From Brachypodium distachyon (Eukaryota > Streptophyta > Magnoliopsida > Poales > Poaceae): a stretch of DNA of 64,000 bases. The DNA lies in the NCBI RefSeq assembly GCF_000005505.3, contig NC_016131.3, positions 68,522,355 through 68,586,354 on the forward strand. Direction: 5' to 3'. Position 1 is the first letter of the stretch, and every line of letters begins with the position of its first letter. The translations under genes and the position numbers were made by a program. Below are positions 1 to 10,247 of this stretch, in pieces. The notes beneath the pieces were generated by a model, which was not told the origin of the DNA, did no database searches, and worked only from the letters and a program-made list of their open reading frames with translations.

Positions 1-2099
1 TTATGGATGTGGCGCGAATTACTTCGAAGAATGCACCGGGTGGCAGAAGTTCTTTGGAACCGGCCGTTCGGGCTAACCTGTCAGCCAGGTGATTTTCTCC
101 TCGTGGAATGCGTCGCGCCCCCATGCCCAGGAAATACCGTTCCATCTTGCGAACTTCTTTGATGTATTTCTTCATTCTTTCATCAAGGTATTGATATGAC
201 TTGTCCATTTGGTTTATCACTAGCTGGGAGTCTCCCTGGATGAGAAGGCGTCGGACTCCCATGGCCTTGGCCAGTCGAAGTCCGAGAATTAGCTCCTTGT
301 ATTCTGCCATATTGTTGGTGGCATTGAAGTCAAGATGGACGGCGTACTCCAAAATCTTTCCTTCGGGGCTGATGAGTATAACTCCAGCCCCCGCACCGTC
401 GAGGCGTTTAGAGCCGTCGAACCTCATTATCCAATGTGGTTCGGGGGGCTCGGTCTTGGATGTGATTTCTTCGGGCAAGGCTGGTGGAGCATTCCACTCG
501 GCCACGAAGTCAGCCAAGACTTGGGATTTTATGGCCGTTTTCGCCGTGAGTTTCAACGAGAAAGGCGCCAATTCCGTTGCCCATTTGACGATTCTTCCGG
601 TGGCCTCCTTGTTGCCGAAGACTTCCTTGAGTGGAAAGGTAGTTGGCACCATGATGGTGTGGCCCATGAAGTAATGACGGAGCTTTTGAGAGGCCATGAG
701 GAGGGCGTATGCGATTTTCTCGATCTGGGTGTATCGACCCTTTGCTCCTCCCACAGCTTCGCTCACGTAGTACACCGGGCGTTGTGACCCATCTTCTTCC
801 TTCATGAGTGCTGCGCTTACGGCGACCGGGGTCACGGCGAGGTATAGGAGCAAAGGCTCCCCTTGTTTTGGGCTGAGAGAAGTGGAGGGGTTGACAAATA
901 GGTCTTGAGCTCTTCGAAGGCCCTTTGGGCTTCGTCGATCCACTCAAAGTTGTTGAGGCTCCTCAGGGCTTTGAAGAAAGGGAGACCCTTTTCGGCTGAC
1001 CGGGCGACGAATCGTCCTAGGGCCGCCATTATTCCCGCTAGGCGTTGCACATCTTTGACGGAGCGAGGAGGTTCCATCTCTAGGATGGCCCGAATTTTTT
1101 CTGGGTTGGCCTCGATCCCCCGTTGGGAGACAAGGAAGCCTAAGAGTTTCCCTTCTCGAACTCCAAATGCGCACTTTTCCGGATTGAGCTTCACGCCGTA
1201 CTTGCGGATATTGTCGAAGGTTTCACACAGGTCCTTGGGATGAGTTCCTGCAATTTGACTTTTGATGACGGCGTCATCAACGTATACTTCGGCGTTCCTC
1301 CCCAATTGTTCCTTGAGGATGAGGCTGACGAGGCGTTGGAAAGTTGCGCCGGCGTTCCTCAAACCAAAAGGCATCCTGCGATAGCAGAAGGTGCCGATGG
1401 GAGTGATGAAGCTGGTTTCTCCTCGTCTTCCTTGGCCATGTGGACTTGGTGATATCCTGAATATGCATCCAAGAAACTCAATCTCTCGCATCCCACCATG
1501 GAGTCGACCAGTTAGTCGATCCGAGGGAGCGGGTAGTCGTCCTTGGGGCACGCCTGGTTCAGGTCGGTAAAGTCGATACACACTCGCCACTTGCCGTTGG
1601 CCTTCTTCACCAAGACAGGATTGGTTAACCATTCGGAGTGCCAAACTTCTCGGATTAGCCCGGCGTCAGAAAGTTTGGCGATTTCTCGCTTGATGACCGC
1701 GCATCGCTCGGTGGAGAGTTTCCGAAGTTTTTGTTTTACAGGAGCTTTGTCGGGCCTTACGGCGAGGCGATGCTCCATGATGTCGCGCGGGACTCCTCCC
1801 ATGTCGGAAAGCGACCAAGCGAAGAGATCGGAATTCTTGCGAAATAGGTCGACGAGTTCTTCCTCGAGTTTACTTGGGAGGTCAGCCCCGATCTTCACCG
1901 TGCGCGTGGCGTTTTCTTGGGAGACGCGTACTTCCTTGAGTTCTCCTTCGGGGAGGGGCTTAGGTATGTAGTGCTCCGGGTGATCGGTTCCGGATGCTCT
2001 TGCATTCGAAAGCATGTTGATACTCTTGGATGATTCTTCCTTTTCGGCGCACTTGATCTCATGGCGGTAGAGGGTCTTCCTGTCGGATGATTGCTCGCC
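1..2099 (-). pseudogene. Reverse transcriptase-RNase H of element A (frameshifted, cut by window edge)
   Basis: RT is recognised from the WRVCIDFTDLNQACPKD block (about 1545-1600), FITPIGTFCYRRMPFGLRNA (about 1365-1420) and the catalytic YVDD (about 1273-1284), which is intact. RNase H follows with RFDGS, a NMAEYKE-type second acidic site and QGDSQLV as the third. A TAA at 1512 interrupts the RT. One base is missing from an A run near 1419 and one from a G run near 858, each shifting the frame by one. From about 855 to position 1 the third frame stays open. Integrase is expected further left, outside the window. Confidence 0.88.
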
Positions 2100-4460
2100 G
2101 TGGACCGTTATCACGCCTTTTGGGCCCGGGATCTTCATACACAAGAAGTTGTGGTGGACGGTGGCGCAGAGACGGTTTAGCATAGTCCTCCCGAGGATGG
2201 CGTTAAAGGAGGCCTCCATGTGCACTACGTCGAAGCGCACGAGCTCGGTTCGATGAGTTGTGGCGTCCCCGAAGGTCGTGAGGAGCTCAATTTGTCCGAG
2301 CGGCTGAATGGACTTCCCCGGTACGAAGCCGGTGAGAGGATAAAGGGATGGCTACAACGAGCCGTTCTTGTATCCCCCTTGTGGTTTCATCAGCTTCTTC
2401 AAAGTGCTCAGATACAGGATGTCGGCAGAGCTTCCGCCATCCACCAGAATCTTTTTGAGCTCACAATTGGCGACGATCACCGTCACGAACAGGGCATCGT
2501 CGTGCGGGAAGCGTATCCCCTTGGCGTCTTCCTCGATGAAGGTGATTGGCATGCTTGCCCATTTCGGTGGTGGTGTCGGGGTGAAGGTTCCCACGACATT
2601 GACTTCGCGAGCATACTCCTTGCACTGTCGCTTCGATCCCTGGCCTGTGGTGGAGCCCCCGAGTATCACTCTGACGTGATGCGCGGGTTCTTGAAACGGG
2701 AGGTTGTCTTCCTTAGGTGCCGGGTCAGCCATGAGGACATTGGCGGGGCGCGGAGCCTCGGCAGTTTTTTCATCCTGCATTCGTGCCTGGAATTCTTCGC
2801 GAGCCGCGATGACAGTGTTGCACTCCTCGGTGCCATGGCTTGCCGAGTTGTGGATAAGGCATCTCCCAGTTCCTCCCTCGGTCGGACGAGGTGGCTTCTT
2901 GGGTTGCCAGGTCTTTGGGGATGATGCTTGTCCTTCGACGGCGAAGATTTTCCGGGCTTGGCTGTCGGCGCCCTTTTCCCCCCACCTCCTCTTCTTCTTG
3001 GAAGATGAAGCAGGCGCAGGGGGTTTGTCGGACGAGGGAGTTCCTTTGGGAGCGGCGCGTGGCGCGTCCTTCTTAGCAATGTCCCCGTCTTCGCCTCGGG
3101 CGTATTCCTGCAAGATCCGATAAAGCTCCTCGGTCGTTCTTGGAGGATTGTGACTTAGGGCCCGATTTACTTCTCCTTGGAGAAGGCCTTGCATGCATGT
3201 GTCGATCACGGTGGTCGACGGTGGGTTGGCGATTTGGCTTCGTACCTTCGGGAAGCGATGGAAGAAGCTTCGGAGGGATTCTCCCGGCTTTTGTTTCACG
3301 GCGTATAGCTCGTGAGCCTGTACGGGTTCTTTGAAGTTTCCTTGAAAGTTGATGATGAAGACCTCTTGGAGGCGTTCCCACGAGTGCACGGAGTTCTTCC
3401 GTAGGTTATAAAACCAAGTTTGCGCCATTCCAGTGAGCGCGAGCGGAAAGAGGTTGCACATCTCAACGGGACCTCCCCCGGCGGCCCGTATGGCGGTGGA
3501 GTAGACATCCAAAAATTGAAGAGGATTCGACTCCCCGTCGTACGGCCGTATTGTGGGTGGCTTGAACCTTGGCGGAAAAGGCGCGTCTTGGATCTCCCGC
3601 GTGAGCGGGTTGCAGGTCGGCCGATTCTTTTGGTTCCTTCGGGGGCGAGGTCCTCCCTCGTCACTTTCGTCGCTAGAGGGGTCGCTTGGAGAATGATCTC
3701 AGCGTTTTCTTGGAGGGTCAGAGCGTCGACGGGAATTCCTTTCGCCGCCGGCACGGGCTCCGGATTCCGCCACTTGCTCGTTTCCATGCACGCTGGGGTC
3801 TCGTTCCCCGCGAGGCGCAGCTTGAGGTGGTACCTGGTGGCCGCTTTGTTCGACCCCGACGGGGGGAGGAAGGGGCGCTTGCGGGGCACTCGCAAAGCGA
3901 GGTTGATGTTGAGTGTGTGCAACTTGGAGAGTGCCTTGCGGGGGAAGCCCCCAATAAGGATGATACCAAGGAGCTCCTTGGGCGGTCGCGGCGAGCGCCA
4001 GTGGAGGTAATCCCGGGTTGGAGGGGTCGTAGGCCGGAACTCCTTGGTTTTCTGGCACGGATCCTCCCGACACCACATTGTTTCCTCTTGTAGATTCCGA
4101 GGGCAGGGTCACCACCGGTTGTAGGGAAGGTGGCGCGAAGCCCATCGAGCGAGGCATGCCGAGTTCCGTATCCCCGGCGGGGGCGGCAACCGTAGGCAGC
4201 TCGCCAATCCTTGCCACTACGTTGGTGAGTGTCGAGAGACCGTCTACGACGGTTTTGAGCACCTCGGTTTCTTCCGGGACGGCTGGTAGCGGAGGGGCGA
4301 CCATGACTTCTGTCGCGGCGACCATGCTTGCAGCGACGTCCGGATTGGTGAGGGCTCCTTCTTCCTCGGGAGCCTCCGAGGCACTTGCTTTCTTCGGTTG
4401 CAACCGTGTAGACTTCGCGGCAAGTTGGGGACCCGATGAAGTAGGCTTCGTCGGGGCCAT
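2100..4460 (-). pseudogene. gag-protease of element A, interrupted by two stops
   Basis: The frame starts at an ATG at 4460, 43 bases inside the LTR end. A low-complexity N-terminal region rich in A, P, E and Q is followed by a retrotransposon gag core containing the stretch LTGMAQTWFYNLRKNSVHSW and the motif KQKPGESLRSFFHRF. Next is a basic linker with a CLIHN...H...C-like segment, then the aspartic protease with active site VDGGSSADIL near 2430-2460 and the later ILGR turn near 2180. In-frame TGA at about 3699 and TAG at 2352 break the protein, but the frame continues unchanged on both sides. The strand, motif order and neighbouring RT make the identity secure. Confidence 0.88.
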
Positions 4461-4485
4461 TAAATCTTCAATTGCAGCGAGGGTT

Positions 4486-4503
4486 CCCCACGGTCGGCGC
4501 CAC
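4486..4503 (-). other. Candidate tRNA primer-binding site of element A
   Basis: Immediately after the LTR end the minus strand reads GTGGCGCCGACCGTGG. TGGCGCC one base past an LTR is the usual start of a plant LTR-retrotransposon primer-binding site. I have not assigned the tRNA. Confidence 0.5.
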
Positions 4504-5352
4504 TGTTGTTGTTCTCGACAACAATTAGAGTAAAGGGTGCCAAACCTCGGTGGCACAAGTACGAGTATAAAAGTAGGGCATGTACGCCGGCCTTATAGCG
4601 AAGGTCGCCGTACACTTGGACAAGTTGACACGCCATTATTTTTTGAATAGGTTCGATCGACTCTGCGGGTGCGACTTAGTCCTATGTTAGGAGAGACTTC
4701 GAGGAGGTCGTTAGCCAAAGTGTTCGGGTCGATCAAGACTCCCCGAATCACTTAGCGAGAGGTCGAAAGGGGCCGTCTCGTACTTGGGCCGAACGAGGCT
4801 TCCCAAGTAGCGAGTCGAGATACTCTTAAGACTCTAACCCGATTTCCTCTACTTCGGGCTCGGGCCGAACGAGGCTTTCCGAGATCCCGAAACTAGAGCT
4901 CCTCTCAAAGAGACTCTCTAGTCCTCTCCCCTTGAGTTTATTCAAGTGATAGTGAATGGTACATGCCCGCCATGAGGGGTATTTATAACCTAGGGGTCCA
5001 TGACAAAACACCACGGCTACCCTTGGGGGAGAGAGAAAAGTGAGAGCAAAATGGTAAAAATAGCTTCTTGGTCCATAGCTTTTGTGTGCACCATGTGGAA
5101 AAAGTGGGGCTTGGTTCATGGTCCATCATGAACTAAGGGCCTCCTCCTCACACCTTTCTTGCTCCCTACTCTAGCTCATTTGACCCTTTGACCATGGCAT
5201 GAGAGGCTTAACTTGTTGACTTGTCTTCTTTTGACACGCAGAATTGACCGTGCCACGTGGGCATATTGACTGGTGCTTGGGAAATGTTGACCCAGTCATC
5301 GCCACATAAGATTTACGGTCCGGCCATATAGAGATTTTATTTTACTACGACA
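4504..5352 (-). repeat. 5' LTR of element A
   Basis: On the minus strand the block starts TGTCGTAGTAAAATAAAATC and ends in ...ACAACA, the TG...CA boundaries of an LTR. It lies directly upstream of a TGGCGCC-type primer-binding site and the gag start. A TATAAATA box lies inside it. The partner LTR is outside the window, so the outer boundary (5352) rests on the TG dinucleotide and the position of coding sequence, not on an LTR-LTR alignment or a target-site duplication. Confidence 0.7.
4980..4987 (-). promoter_or_regulatory. TATA box in LTR of element A
   Basis: The minus strand reads TATAAATACCCC inside the LTR, oriented towards gag. This is the expected place for the U3 promoter of the element. 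No transcription start is known. Confidence 0.5.
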
Positions 5353-8095
5353 GGTGCTATTGCAATATTTGCCGTAATATCTTACAGTCCTAATATCACG
5401 ATCATACTAACAGTAAAACAGATAAAATAATCCTACTTGAGATCCCGATACCGGCAACGTAGCTATTGTCTTCAACCCCCTCTCTCTCTCTCGAGAAGCA
5501 GAGAACAAAAAAGTTGGAGAAAATATCTTTGATCGTCAGGTAATTTATACTCTTTTTTAATGTGTAGGTCATCATCCCCAACCCCTTCTCTCAACAAGAA
5601 AGAATTATAGGTCGGTGTGAGGAAAATATCTTCAGTACTATACACGAGTTTTGTAGTACTTTTATTTATGTCCTTCTCAGCGTCCATCTTTCTACGGTGT
5701 GCGCCAAGAAAGTACAGAAGACAGTGGTGAGTCGCCAACTCGCCATATCTAGTTAATCCAATATATTTATTTCATTCACAAAGATTGGGCAGCACAACTG
5801 GATGCGATTAGCTGAACGTCGACAAATCTTTTCCCGGCCGGGCAACACGTTTTCGTCGAAGAGAAAAAAGTAAGAACCGTGTTAAGTTATTAATGCAGCC
5901 TTGATAGGGCCAAGAGAAGAAATATATATCTCATATCTCTTCCCATGTACACTGCGCTGTGCCACAGATCACAAGCAAGAAGCAACTGGCGTTCCGTAAC
6001 CGTCACTGGGAACGAATTAATAAAAAGCGATACGTTGATGCTCACTGAAGGGCGTAATTGACATGGTATGTAACGCCCGGCCCATGCTGATGCCGACGAG
6101 GTTAGGAGCCTTCCCTTTGTCGCCTGCGTCGCCGCGGAATTACTCCAATTTGGACGAACTCTCCAACGTTTCCAAATGGCAAACGGAGGCAGCACTGCGA
6201 GGTAGCATCGCCCGTAGAGTACTCTTTAAATCTCAGGACAGCTCGTAGTAGCTAGGCTTTGCTTCTCTGTGTGAAAAAAAGATCTGACGCTTCCAAGGCA
6301 CTAAAATTTCAGAATCAGTCTATATATATAACCTACCCCGCTCTATATAATCAGAGATATGTACTGTACAGTGTACTAGACTTGAGCTAATTAATCACGC
6401 ACTAATACTAGTTTGTAGCTGAAGTTAATCATAGGTTCCCTTGCAACCTAATCAAACTTATTTCAGAATCAGTCAAATTTTATTTTATTTGTAAAAAAGT
6501 TCTGATGATGCTTTGGTTAATCAGGCTTTTTTTTCTGGGCCCTGGTCAAAACTTGGACATGCTTACTTAACTTGATGTTTGCCTTCTCCTGCACCCTGCG
6601 TCTGTAGGTTGGTTAGAAGATGTCAGATAGGAGAGGATAAGCAGTTGGTCGGCGGTGCCGCGGTGGCTGCGAAGCAGCGGAGGAGGGAGACGGCGACGGG
6701 GAACTGAAGGAAACACGGGAAAGACGGCGATGGAGGGAGGAGAGCCGGTGCCCGGCGCTGAAGGGAGGCGGCGATGGGGATGGCGACGGGCAGGAGATGA
6801 GGAGATGCGAGGCGATGGGGATTGAACCCATTTGATCCAAACCAGGCCGCACCGGATCCAGACCAAATTTCGCTGCTACAAATCCAGTCCAGACCGTTTT
6901 CGTTTTGCATCCATTTGAGCCCAGACCAACCAAGCCCACGTCAAATTCCGCCCCATAGAAGCCACTAGCTAGCCTGGTCGATGGAGAATCATGGATGATA
7001 CAGCTGGAACAATTGATTAGTCGTGAGCTTAGCACTAAAATTGATTTGAAGAGCCCAGATAGCTGGATAGATCGGGACAACACAATTCATTACTTACTTG
7101 AGGAGATGTTCCTGGCAACGAGCACAAAAGTAATCTTCTTTGGTAGCCTAGAACACATTTTCCACAAGCAAGACTACAATCTTATTCAACTATTATTGCA
7201 GAGATGTATTCGAGTTTTATAGGGTTTTTTAGAGCTCAGGCTGAGGCATATGGATAGGTTGTTGGTAACTTAATAATGGGGGTCAAAACAACATCAATGA
7301 CGTGAATGCTAGTTTGTCGATAGTCAGATCAGATTAACCCACTAATCATGCTTGTATAGCGCGAATAATCTGTGATCACGGTCAGTCATGATTTCTCTGA
7401 AACGCGACGCGGACCTAACCACATAATGTGGTGTGTGTTCCCTAGAGCCTATGACCAGTGGACAATAATTTACTTACTAGTGATTCTTTTTTTAAAATCA
7501 AAATCAAGGCGATAATAATGCACAGGTTGGGGTTAATTGGTGCATCAAACTTCAGCTAACGCTCATGCTGGCCCTGGCGAAAACTTTGCAGACCACGGAC
7601 ACATGGACTCCTGGCTTTTGGCAATGTGACTCTTCACACATGGACACCTAGTCACCTAACCACATGATGTATCGGTGTGTTGATGATTTTAGTGCCTCTC
7701 CTTTTCGCTCCTTTGTGGCATGGACTTCTTCTTTTTTATCTCTGAGTGGCTCGTGATTATGAGGTAATGCGATGCGCATGACAGTGGCGTTAATTTGTTG
7801 GTCAAGCTACAGCAGTGCGGTCATCAACTATTCAGAAAATATTAGACTCTGGTCCAATGGATAATTCTGTTCTGTAATCCCTTGGTTAGAAAGATATTGT
7901 TCTTCTGGAAAGCTAACAAGAAACCAGTAGTCCAGTATTGTGCATCTTCCTGTTAGAACCTTGCATGTTTTGCAATATTTTCTATGGAATTTCTTTTGCA
8001 GTAACAACTAATAATGGAAACCTTATCCCTCCAGTTGAGTGAGTGTAACATGCAGGCTCCTCTTTCCAGGAAAGAGTCTCGTGAACCGAAAGATG
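5353..8095. other. Gene-poor interval between element A and a MITE
   Basis: I see no convincing gene here. Short open frames exist, including a GC-rich minus-strand stretch at 6567-6910 and a 75-codon plus-strand frame at 6995-7222, but none shows a recognisable domain, splice pattern or leader. The 6600-6980 segment is GC-rich with low-complexity Ser/Pro/Arg translations and may be a captured gene fragment or old transposon piece. The rest is AT-rich non-coding DNA. Confidence 0.5.
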
Positions 8096-8540
8096 TTAAA
8101 AAATAGAGAAAAAACATACTTTCCATTCTTCAATTAGCCAAAAGTATATAATTGGTCGCTAAACCTTTTTTAGACATTTAGTCCCTCAATTGGCAAACCA
8201 GATAATTTTGATTCCTCTTCCCACTCAAAATAGTATTGTGACAATATGGGGCGGTTTTGCCCTGACTGTCACATATGACACCAAGTTGGCATCTTGCCAT
8301 CCTAAATCTAACCCCAAGTGTCGAACAAGCTTGAGTGGTGACATTTTGACGGCCTACATGGAAAATTCAGGCGCAAAACCGCCCCATTTTGATGGCAATA
8401 TCACTTCGACCGGGACGAAGGACCAAAATTACCTGGTTTTGACAATTGAGAGACTAAATGTCTACGAAAAAAGGTTTATGAAACAATTCTATGCTTTTGT
8501 GTCAATTGAGGATGAAAATATACTTTGCTCTAAAAAATTA
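8096..8540. mobile_element. Non-autonomous DNA element with about 150-base imperfect terminal inverted repeats
   Basis: The left arm (about 8105-8263) and right arm (about 8366-8531) are reverse complements with scattered mismatches. Shared blocks include TAAACCTTTTTT, AGACATTTAGT, CTCAATTG and GGGGCGGTTTTG. The middle of about 100 bases is unique and has no transposase. Long imperfect arms without coding capacity fit a Mutator-derived or foldback-type MITE. The exact ends and target-site duplication are not clear. Confidence 0.7.
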
Positions 8541-10200
8541 ATCAGTTGGAATAAGACCATCAATTGGGTCAGACTTGACGCTCGACCTATAAAACTCAAC
8601 TTCAAGTATTGTTGGTGGCTTTTTGAGCCGCCTCCCTATGCAAAACTGGTTCGAAAAGGTTTTGATAGGATTTTATTTCTTGGAGCATGGTTGATCTAGA
8701 AAGATAGAGATCCATATTTTCAATAATTAGGCCACTTTGCTTCAACACATTGATCAACAAGTTGAAAGATGACTGCAAGCAATGGTGTATGGCTAGCGCC
8801 AAGGGCTCGCGTACCATTTGGCGTGACGCAGTAGGGTTTAGTGTGTCATTTTTTTCAACGCGTTTTTGCTCGACATGTGTGGCCTTCCCATATTATCCAA
8901 TGGGCAACATTGCTTTGTGATTTGTGCTAGTACATTTCCGTTTATATCCACCCCTCTTGTATATCTTGCTTTTGAATCCTCTCCCTTCCCTCTCTCTTTC
9001 TATCACGCACTGTCCAATGTCCCTCCCCATTGCCTATTTGCCACAACAACCATACTCTTCTCCAATCACCCGCCGTGTCTCCCTCCTCCGACCTCCTCTT
9101 CGATACCCATTGCTGGCTGTCTCCTCTCCGACAGATGCCATTGTATCTTGTCCTCTCAGACCACCTTGAACAGCCCCAATCTTGACAACTCTGCCTCTAC
9201 CCTCATTCTCGACACGTTCATGGCTGGCGGGGAGGCGACTTGGATCCAGCCCCCATTGATACCCACATGGCCAGCAACAAGGCCCTAAGGATCCGTTTGT
9301 TTTTTGTGTGTGTTTGTGTTGTTCTTACAATTTTCAAGATCCATCATTCTTTTGGTGTGTGCTCTGTTCTTGATCCGTGGCGTGGCACACATGGATTTGC
9401 ATGTTTTTTTTTGTTTGTTTTAGTCTTTCCTTATTTGGTCTCTTGCTAAGCTGAGGTTTTTTTCCTGATCCGACCAACAAATAAGTTGTGTTGTTTTGAT
9501 CAAAATTTATACACATGCTTATGTTCAGGATGGTTTGTTATTTCTATACATGCATTCAATCTCATGGCTGGAAGCAGCTTTTCTTATGATGGATCAATGC
9601 AGAAATATGGATGGTGTTTCATGGATATTCCCCAATTTTAGATATTCACTTTTTTTTATCCGGATCGATAGTACACGTGCTTTTTTTTGATAAAACAATC
9701 ATACATGGATCATAGATGATTCTGGATTAAAAAATCACAAATATTTTTGAATCCAAAAATTAATGTATGACCCAGGCATATTTTTAAGACGTGGAGAAAA
9801 TGTTGACAAGATTTGGACTTGATGGATATAAATTTTGTTAAAATTGAGGGTATATTTGACAGCATGTGAGGGTCTTCCTAAGGAAAAATCGATACGATGG
9901 ATAATGAAGGTGTGGCATGTGAACTTTCCCGTCATTTCTGTAACGTTCACCTTTTACTGCTTTCCTTTTCCTCCTCTCTAATACGGAGTAAATACATTCA
10001 TGTTTCCCTTCCTAAATTACTGAAGAAAAAAAAAACTATTCCCAAAGACAGCAGGCGACGAGCCAGGAAGACGGTCGGTACTGTACGGCTCGAACCACTG
10101 ATTGTCTGGAGAGAGCATGTCTCTGACAGATGGGTCCCGGAGACAGAGTGCCACATCGTTTTAAGGGGCCCGACGGGATAGTGACACGCGACACAAACCA
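8541..10200. other. Non-coding interval upstream of MetRS
   Basis: A pyrimidine-rich segment (8940-9180) is followed by a possible short open frame starting at 9221, then T-rich DNA. It looks a little like the 5' end of a captured gene, but I could not build a spliced product or name a family. A short ACGGAGTA remnant near 9978 looks like a Stowaway end. The proximal MetRS promoter lies at the right end. Confidence 0.4.
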
Positions 10201-10214
10201 GCGCTAAGCCTCCT

Positions 10215-10222
10215 AACCCTAA
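10215..10222 (+). promoter_or_regulatory. Telo-box-like element in the MetRS 5' leader/promoter
   Basis: AACCCTAA occurs 26 bases before the ATG, within CTAACCCTAAACGCCTAAACC. Telo-box (interstitial telomere-like) motifs are known near the start of many plant translation-machinery genes, which fits the gene that follows. Function is inferred from position only. Confidence 0.45.
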
Positions 10223-10247
10223 ACGCCTAAACCTCTCGTTCATCCCC

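Larger units (their letters stand above)
1..5352 (-). mobile_element. Ty3/gypsy LTR retrotransposon A (partial, left end off the window)
   Basis: Reading leftwards on the minus strand the order is LTR (5352-4504), candidate primer-binding site, gag, aspartic protease, reverse transcriptase and RNase H. That order, with RT ahead of RNase H and an integrase expected beyond position 1, is the Ty3/gypsy arrangement. The coding part has three in-frame stops (TGA at about 3699, TAG at 2352, TAA at 1512) and two single-base deletions (about 1419 and 858), so this copy cannot make a continuous polyprotein. The catalytic motifs themselves are intact, which suggests a fairly young copy compared with element B. 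The Tat-like lineage assignment is inferred from the protein style and was not tested by phylogeny. Confidence 0.9.

Noticed and set aside
2220..2924. 234-codon plus-strand frame
   Set aside because: It is antisense to gag-protease of element A and has no motif.
6567..7083. GC-rich minus-strand frames
   Set aside because: Low-complexity Ser/Pro/Arg translation without a domain, leader or splice pattern.
8866..9288. 140-codon plus-strand frame
   Set aside because: Pyrimidine-rich DNA gives a Pro/Ser/Leu-rich translation; no family recognised and no supported exon structure.
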